Positions 59,415 through 64,000 of a stretch of DNA of 64,000 nt are shown piece by piece; position 1 is the first letter of the stretch; every line of letters starts with the position of its first letter. The stretch is from assembly GCF_024385525.1 (NCBI RefSeq), contig NZ_JANFLU010000005.1, positions 186,001 to 250,000 of the forward strand. Direction: 5' to 3'. The notes under the pieces are model-generated. The model was not told the DNA's origin and ran no database searches. It saw only the letters and a program-made list of their open reading frames with translations. The stretch is from Arthrobacter sp. zg-Y238. Lineage in GTDB: Bacteria; Actinomycetota; Actinomycetes; Actinomycetales; Micrococcaceae. The position numbers and the translations under genes were made by a program.

Positions 59415-59906
59415 ATGTCCAATGACAAGGATCTTGGGCTACGCCCGCCCGCCTCACCGCATCCGGAGCCGTACCGCGGCAGGATAACCTCGCCCGCTTC
59501 CCGGCTACGGAACCTCATCCTCGGCCCGGCCGGCAGGTACCTGTTGGTCGGCGGGGTTTCCTTCGCCGTGGACTTTTTCCTGCTGGTCCTCCTGCACGAA
59601 TACTTTGGTGTGGAGCTCTGGCTGGCCACGCCCATCGCCTTCCTCACCAGTTTTGCGGCCAACTATCTCCTGTCGCGTTTCTTCACTTTTGCCGGGTCCG
59701 GCGCCCGTGGAACCAGCTTCGTCAAATACGTGGCCCTGGTGCTCTTCAATACAGTTGCCGCCAGCCTGATAGTTTCCGGATTTGAGGCGGTAGGCAGCAG
59801 CTACATGCTTGGCAAAGTCGCATCGACGGCCATGATGACCGTCTGGAATTACTTTCTTTACAAACACTTTGTGTTCGCACAGAACAAGGCCCCCCGCGTC
59901 GCCTGA
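59415..59906 (+). CDS. GtrA-family membrane protein (second copy)
   Basis: The product is 163 aa. About 38 polar residues precede four membrane helices (YLLVGGVSFAVDFFLLVLLHEYF, TPIAFLTSFAANYLLSRFFTF, VKYVALVLFNTVAASLIVSGF and VASTAMMTVWNYFLYKHFVF). The closing WNYFLYKHFVF is the GtrA end motif. It is divergent from the DUF2142 operon, 137 bp away, and probably flips the sugar lipid that the operon makes. CCAGGAG lies 12 nt before the ATG, a long spacing. A terminator follows. Confidence 0.9.
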   Translation: MSNDKDLGLRPPASPHPEPYRGRITSPASRLRNLILGPAGRYLLVGGVSFAVDFFLLVLLHEYFGVELWLATPIAFLTSFAANYLLSRFFTFAGSGARGTSFVKYVALVLFNTVAASLIVSGFEAVGSSYMLGKVASTAMMTVWNYFLYKHFVFAQNKAPRVA

Positions 59907-59918
59907 ATCCGAGGAAAT

Positions 59919-59977
59919 AAAGCAGAAGACCTCCCGGTCCGGCGGACTTGCCGCAGGGCCGGGAGGTCTCGTGCTTT
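59919..59977. terminator. Hairpin terminator after the second gtrA-like gene
   Basis: AGACCTCCCGG (59927-59937) pairs with CCGGGAGGTCT (59959-59969). An AAAGCA/TGCTTT outer match continues the helix with an internal gap. The convergent lysozyme gene ends at 59998, so it can serve both strands. Confidence 0.75.
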
Positions 59978-59997
59978 TGGGACGCTTGCGGTGTTAG

Positions 59998-62811
59998 CTA
60001 GCCCGGAAGGCTACCGGTCGGGGTTGCTGTCCGGTAACCCTGTGCGGCCATCCCGGTGCCGCGGTACTCCCACAGCACTCCGTTTGCGACGCCGCCCAGA
60101 CGGAACGCGCCTGACTCCGACGGCGAAGTGACGAGCAGCGGGGAATACGCGTTCCAGCCGGTGCCGACGGTTTCCATAACGCCGAGCAAGCCGGTCCCGC
60201 TGCCGCGGTACAGCAGCAACCGGCCGTCCGCTGTAGTGGCGAGGACGTCTGAAAGGCCGTCGCCGTCATAATCACCGGGACCGAGGAGGGTGGTGAAACC
60301 ATCCCACCCGCCTGAGCCGATCCGGGTACCGCTGCTGTAGCCCTCGTTGCGTCCTGAGACCGAACCGGTCCCGTAGTAGCGCCACAGATCGCCGGCACCG
60401 TCGCGTGCCAGCAGGTCAGGTTTGCCGTCGGAATTGAGATCACCGGCCCCGAGCACCTGCCGATAAGTGTTCCAGCCGCTGCCGACCTTAACCGCCCTGT
60501 CATAGCCCTCATCAGCGGAGGTGACCTTGCCGGTACCGGCGTAGAACCAGAGGCTGCCGTCCGGTTTGCGGGCCAGGAGGTCATTGCGGCGGTCGCCGTT
60601 GAAATCGCCTACGGCGGTGATTTCCTGGTAAATCTGCCAGCCGGAGCCGATGTTGCGGGCCGAACCGTAGCCTCCGGAGGACTTGCCCGGGTGGAACCAC
60701 AAGAATCCGTCACGGGCCACGGTCAACAGATCCGGTGTGCCGTCGGAGTTGAAGTCCGCCGTGGGGACCACCAACCGGTCTGCAGCCCAGTTCACCGTGC
60801 CGACCCGTGCGGCCGGACCATATCCTTCCTGCGTGGAACCGGTGCCGGGATAGAACCAGATGCTGGAGTCCTGACGCTGGCCGATAAGGTCCGCCTTGCC
60901 GTCGCCGTTGAAATCGCTGCCTCCAAGGACCGTGGAGTAGATGTCCCAACCGGTACCGATGGAGAAGCCCGGGGCGAAGGAACCGCCGCCGTTGCCCGCA
61001 CGGAGCCAAAGGTTGCCGTCGGAGCTGCGGGCCACCACATCCACCCGGCCGTCACCGTTGAAGTCCCGTGCTCCCACCAGTTCGGAGAAACGCCACCAAT
61101 CGGAGCCTGCTCCAAAGGCCGGGCCATGCTGTCCGGTGCCGGTGCCCTGATAGAGCAGGGAGGAACCGTCCGCGCGGGTGGCCAGCAGATCGGTGCGCCC
61201 GTCACTGTTGGCATCACCGACCCCGATCAGGCGGTTGAAGTCTCCCCATCCGCCGTTGCCGATCTGGACGGCGGGACGGTAGCCCTCGTTCCGGCTATCC
61301 ACGACACCGGTGCCGGAATAACGGTAGAGGCTGCCGTTGACGTGGCGCGCGACGATGTCGTTGCGGCCGTCGCCGTCGTAGTCGCCCACGGCAACAAGGC
61401 TGTTGTAGACCTCCCAGCCGGAGCCGATCTGCCGCGGGGCGCCAAAGGATCCGTTGCCGGTGCCGGCATGGAACCACAAGGTGCCGTCCGCGCGCCGGGT
61501 CAGCAGGTCAGGCCTGCGGTCACCGTTGAAGTCCCCGGGACTGATAACCCGGCGGGTCCGGTCCGGTGCCGGTCCGCTCATCGCGAACCGCGCCAGGTCC
61601 GCAGTCGAACCGTTCCAGACATTGGAATCGCCCACAAAGGGGCCGGTGCTGCTGTACTGCCAGACGTTGTAAGTGCCCCAGCCTGCCGGCATAGGGCCGG
61701 CGCCTGCGGTGCTGTAGTTGGCTATGTGGAGCGGATGGTCCGCAAACGCTGAAGTGTTCCCCGTGCAGGTACTCCACCAGTCGGTGGTGGTGTAGATCAT
61801 CGGGAGACGGCCGGTGCGGGCCTGGATGGTGTTGGAGAATTCCCGGATCCAGGAAACCATCTGCCCGGCTGACATGTTGTAGCAGGTGTTGCCGAGCTCA
61901 GGATAGGGGTTGTACTCAATATCCAGCAGCGGAGGCAGGGTGTTGCCGTCAGCGGACCAGCCGCCGCCGTTGTCCACGAAGAAGTTGGCCTCCGCCCGGG
62001 CGGACCCGGGGGTGGGGATAGCGAAGTGGTAGGCACCGCGTAGCATGCCGGTGTTCTTGGAACCGTTGTACTGCTGGCCGTAGAACGGATTCTTGTAATA
62101 CGTCCCTTCGGTGGCCTTGACATAGGCGAAACGGCCGCCCTGGTTCCAGGCACGCTGCCAGTCAACGTTGCCCTGGTGGCTGCTGACGTCCAGACCTTGG
62201 ATTCCCGCCGGCATCCACGTAGCTGCCGGGGAAAGGGAAGCTGCGCCGTTGGAACTGCCGGGGGAGGCCTGCGGCGTTTCCGCGGGGGTGGCGGTGGACG
62301 CCTCCGCTTCGTCGAGCTTGGCAGGGGTACCCAGATCAGGTACGTCCGCCGGTGTCTCCGGGTCGGCTTCCGCGTCCCGGCGCTCGCGGATTTCTTCGTC
62401 CGTGGGCACCTGCGGATCGCCGGTGGCCATCAGGCGTTCAAGGCCCTGACCCATCCGGGCGCCGAGTGGTCCTACGGCATCAGCCGGGGGATCTGCGGAT
62501 TCCTCGGCCCTATCCTGAGCCGGATCGGCAGCCTTCTTCTCCGCCGTCGCGGCCGGCTGGGGGGCCGGAGCGGTGTCCTCGGCGCCGGGCTGCTCATGAT
62601 CGGCTTCCTGAGCGCCAGGGTCTGCCTCAACGGGAGCGGGGCCGGTTTCTTCCGCTGTTGCGGGGGATGCGGGGATCTCGGGGGCTGCGGGTGTAGGCGG
62701 TCCGTCGGGGTCGGGCGTGGTGGTCAGGGCGGCAGCCGGCAGGCTACCGCACACCAGAGCACCGCCCAGAACCGCACCCCCCAGCCAGCGGAAGAGTGAT
62801 TGTCTGTTCAC
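59998..62811 (-). CDS. Secreted GH25 lysozyme with C-terminal FG-GAP/VCBS repeats
   Basis: The product is 937 aa with a GTG start and CTGGAGA upstream. A signal peptide (RWLGGAVLGGALVCGSLPAAA) is followed by about 170 residues rich in Pro, Glu and Ala. The GH25 muramidase domain comes next (about 205-410), starting GIQGLDVSSHQGNVDWQ, with the catalytic acids in LLDIEYNP. From about 430 to the end are FG-GAP repeats of about 50-60 residues. Nine carry a calcium-type loop such as DFNGDGRVD, and a tenth is degenerate. It should cut peptidoglycan outside the cell while the propeller binds glycan or protein. The frame stays open upstream of the GTG, but that part lacks a signal peptide. Confidence 0.93.
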   Translation of the reverse strand: MNRQSLFRWLGGAVLGGALVCGSLPAAALTTTPDPDGPPTPAAPEIPASPATAEETGPAPVEADPGAQEADHEQPGAEDTAPAPQPAATAEKKAADPAQDRAEESADPPADAVGPLGARMGQGLERLMATGDPQVPTDEEIRERRDAEADPETPADVPDLGTPAKLDEAEASTATPAETPQASPGSSNGAASLSPAATWMPAGIQGLDVSSHQGNVDWQRAWNQGGRFAYVKATEGTYYKNPFYGQQYNGSKNTGMLRGAYHFAIPTPGSARAEANFFVDNGGGWSADGNTLPPLLDIEYNPYPELGNTCYNMSAGQMVSWIREFSNTIQARTGRLPMIYTTTDWWSTCTGNTSAFADHPLHIANYSTAGAGPMPAGWGTYNVWQYSSTGPFVGDSNVWNGSTADLARFAMSGPAPDRTRRVISPGDFNGDRRPDLLTRRADGTLWFHAGTGNGSFGAPRQIGSGWEVYNSLVAVGDYDGDGRNDIVARHVNGSLYRYSGTGVVDSRNEGYRPAVQIGNGGWGDFNRLIGVGDANSDGRTDLLATRADGSSLLYQGTGTGQHGPAFGAGSDWWRFSELVGARDFNGDGRVDVVARSSDGNLWLRAGNGGGSFAPGFSIGTGWDIYSTVLGGSDFNGDGKADLIGQRQDSSIWFYPGTGSTQEGYGPAARVGTVNWAADRLVVPTADFNSDGTPDLLTVARDGFLWFHPGKSSGGYGSARNIGSGWQIYQEITAVGDFNGDRRNDLLARKPDGSLWFYAGTGKVTSADEGYDRAVKVGSGWNTYRQVLGAGDLNSDGKPDLLARDGAGDLWRYYGTGSVSGRNEGYSSGTRIGSGGWDGFTTLLGPGDYDGDGLSDVLATTADGRLLLYRGSGTGLLGVMETVGTGWNAYSPLLVTSPSESGAFRLGGVANGVLWEYRGTGMAAQGYRTATPTGSLPG

Positions 62812-63134
62812 GATATCTCCAGGGTGTTTCGCGCCCAGCGAACGGTGCCGGGTCAGAATGAAGACTATCCGACCGCCATAGCACCCACTGTGAGCAACGC
62901 CGCAAACTGCATGCCGCGGCGGGTACCTGTTTTGGGCGAATACCCCCGCAGCGGCGCCGAACAGGTAGCCCAGAGGGTGGTCAGCAGTGCCCAAACCGTG
63001 CCTGGGCGGGTTATCCACAAGGCAGCGAAACTACGCTCGCGCCCTGGCATCCGTGCCCTTACTGTGTGGCCCGTAGGCCCCGAGGAGGGCCGCAACCAGT
63101 CTCGTACCGGGCCATGGCCCGGTGATCGCGGGGG
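62812..63134. other. 323-bp intergenic region between divergent lysozyme and CpaF-type genes
   Basis: No credible gene is seen. Both promoters should lie here. A perfect DnaA-box nonamer is at 63011-63019. ACCGGGCCATGGCCCGGT, an 18-bp perfect palindrome, lies at about 63106-63123, just before the CpaF-type start, and could be an operator. Confidence 0.5.
63011..63019 (+). other. Perfect DnaA-box nonamer TTATCCACA
   Basis: It lies in the gap upstream of the CpaF-type gene. A second copy lies upstream of the CpaB-like gene at 25099. One box each; the meaning is open. Confidence 0.4.
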
Positions 63135-64000
63135 ATGCCGATGGATGCAGCGCGGATAGTCGAAGACGAGGTACGCGAGCTCATCCGTGTGCGCGGGCTG
63201 GATCCGCAGGAACAGTCCGCGGAGGTTCGGCGGCTCGTGGATGCTGCCGTCTCCGACTACGACGAGCGCTCCCTGCTGGGGACCCTGCCGCCGCTGGGCC
63301 GGCCGGAATCCGTTCGCCGGCAGGTGTTCGACGCCGTAGCAGGCTTCGGTGCGCTCCAGCCGCTGCTGGATGATCCCACGGTCGAAGAAGTGTGGATCAA
63401 CTCGCCCTCCGAGGTTTATCTCGCACGGGACGGCCGGTCCGAGCTGACTTCCCTGACGCTGACTTCCGAGCAGGTGCGGCTTCTGGTGGAACGGATGCTG
63501 AAGTCCTCCGGCCGGCGGCTTGATCTTTCCTCCCCGTTCGTAGACGCGGCCTTACCGGACGGGTCCCGTCTGCACGTTGCCATCCCCGACGTGACCAGGC
63601 GGCACTGGGCAGTGAATATCCGCAAGTTCGTGGCCCGTGCCCGCCGCCTTGATCACCTTGTGGAGCTGGGCACGCTGACTCCGGCAGCCGCCCGCTTTCT
63701 CGGCGCCGCCGTGGCTGCCGGGTTGAACATCCTCGTCTCCGGCGCCACGCAGGCGGGGAAAACCACCATGCTCAACTGTCTCGCTGCGTCTATCGGACCG
63801 AGGGAACGGGTGGTTACGGTCGAGGAAATCTTCGAACTCCAGCTCCCACTGCGGGATGTGGTGGGGCTGCAGTGCCGTCAGCCGAACCTGGAGGGACAGG
63901 GCGAAATCCCGCTGCGCAGGCTCGTGAAGGAAGCATTGCGGATGCGCCCCGACCGGCTGATCGTGGGGGAGGTCCGTGAAGCGGAGAGCCTGGACATGCT
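63135..64000 (+). CDS. CpaF/TadA-type secretion ATPase, partial at window edge
   Basis: About 288 residues are visible; the C-terminus lies beyond the window. An N-terminal helical part (IVEDEVRELIRVRGLDP) is followed by FGALQPLLDDPTVEEVWINSPSEVYLARDG, typical of CpaF. Further blocks are VTRRHWAVNIRKFV, Walker A GATQAGKTT at about 203-211, an Asp-box-like VVTVEEIFELQL, and Walker B RPDRLIVGEVREAESLDML. It powers assembly of a Tad (Flp) pilus or a related type II/IV secretion machine. The start is ATG at 63135 or 63141. The CpaB- and CpaE-like partners lie about 36 kb upstream. Confidence 0.92.
   Translation, partial: MPMDAARIVEDEVRELIRVRGLDPQEQSAEVRRLVDAAVSDYDERSLLGTLPPLGRPESVRRQVFDAVAGFGALQPLLDDPTVEEVWINSPSEVYLARDGRSELTSLTLTSEQVRLLVERMLKSSGRRLDLSSPFVDAALPDGSRLHVAIPDVTRRHWAVNIRKFVARARRLDHLVELGTLTPAAARFLGAAVAAGLNILVSGATQAGKTTMLNCLAASIGPRERVVTVEEIFELQLPLRDVVGLQCRQPNLEGQGEIPLRRLVKEALRMRPDRLIVGEVREAESLDM

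Noticed and set aside
62865-63095. Possible 76-residue minus-strand protein upstream of the lysozyme
   Set aside because: No ribosome binding site or conserved pattern; the region is more likely promoter DNA.

Overview
The window is high-GC (about two-thirds G+C), densely coded DNA from an actinobacterium. Gene content and order point to the Micrococcaceae, most likely Arthrobacter or a close relative. The evidence is the mtrA-mtrB-lpqB-comF-hpf-secA block, WhiB1 convergent with a PdtaS-type kinase, an NAD-glutamate dehydrogenase of about 1600 residues, frequent GTG/TTG starts, and several starts sitting exactly 6 nt after a -10 hexamer, as in leaderless mRNAs. I saw no rRNA or tRNA genes, CRISPR arrays, insertion sequences or prophage genes.

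Layout. 1-1.8 kb: a WYL regulator (cut by the window edge) and a uridine kinase-like protein. 1.9-5.8 kb: cysteine desulfurase and MnmA (tRNA 2-thiouridine), chorismate mutase and a MetE-like protein. 5.8-12.1 kb: a tightly packed minus-strand operon (DUF4166, DUF58, MoxR ATPase, DUF4350, DUF4129, polytopic membrane protein). 12.3-22.4 kb: MtrAB-LpqB envelope signalling, ComF, ribosome hibernation factor, YcaQ-like glycosylase and SecA. 22.4-27.2 kb: a DUF6459 protein, a LysM protein, a two-repeat unknown, a small HTH protein, and SAF/CpaB-like and CpaE-like genes of a Tad-type pilus system. 27.3-34.8 kb: NAD-GDH, PdtaS-like kinase, WhiB1 and a small membrane protein. 34.9-38.9 kb: an FHA-FtsK/SpoIIIE protein of EssC/EccC type.

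From 39.1 to 59.9 kb lies a cell-surface glycan region. It holds an SGNH-type O-acyltransferase, UDP-galactopyranose mutase, a GlfT2-like galactofuranosyltransferase and a Wzm/Wzt-type ABC exporter. It also has three GT2 enzymes, two GtrA proteins, a DUF2304 protein, three large GT-C-like membrane proteins, and dTDP-rhamnose genes with RmlC and RmlD fused in one chain. Read together, these could make a galactofuranose- and rhamnose-containing polymer, export it, and decorate it outside the membrane with polyprenyl-linked sugars and acyl groups. The final 4 kb hold a secreted GH25 lysozyme with FG-GAP repeats and the start of a CpaF/TadA ATPase that runs off the window.

Convergent gene pairs are separated by unusually long, perfect hairpins (arms of 17 to 29 bp), which are probably bidirectional terminators. 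The least explained items are the lone EssC-like ATPase without visible WXG100 partners, the glycan cluster as a whole, the two-repeat unknown protein at 24.1 kb and the G-rich 13-bp repeats in front of the CpaB-like gene.
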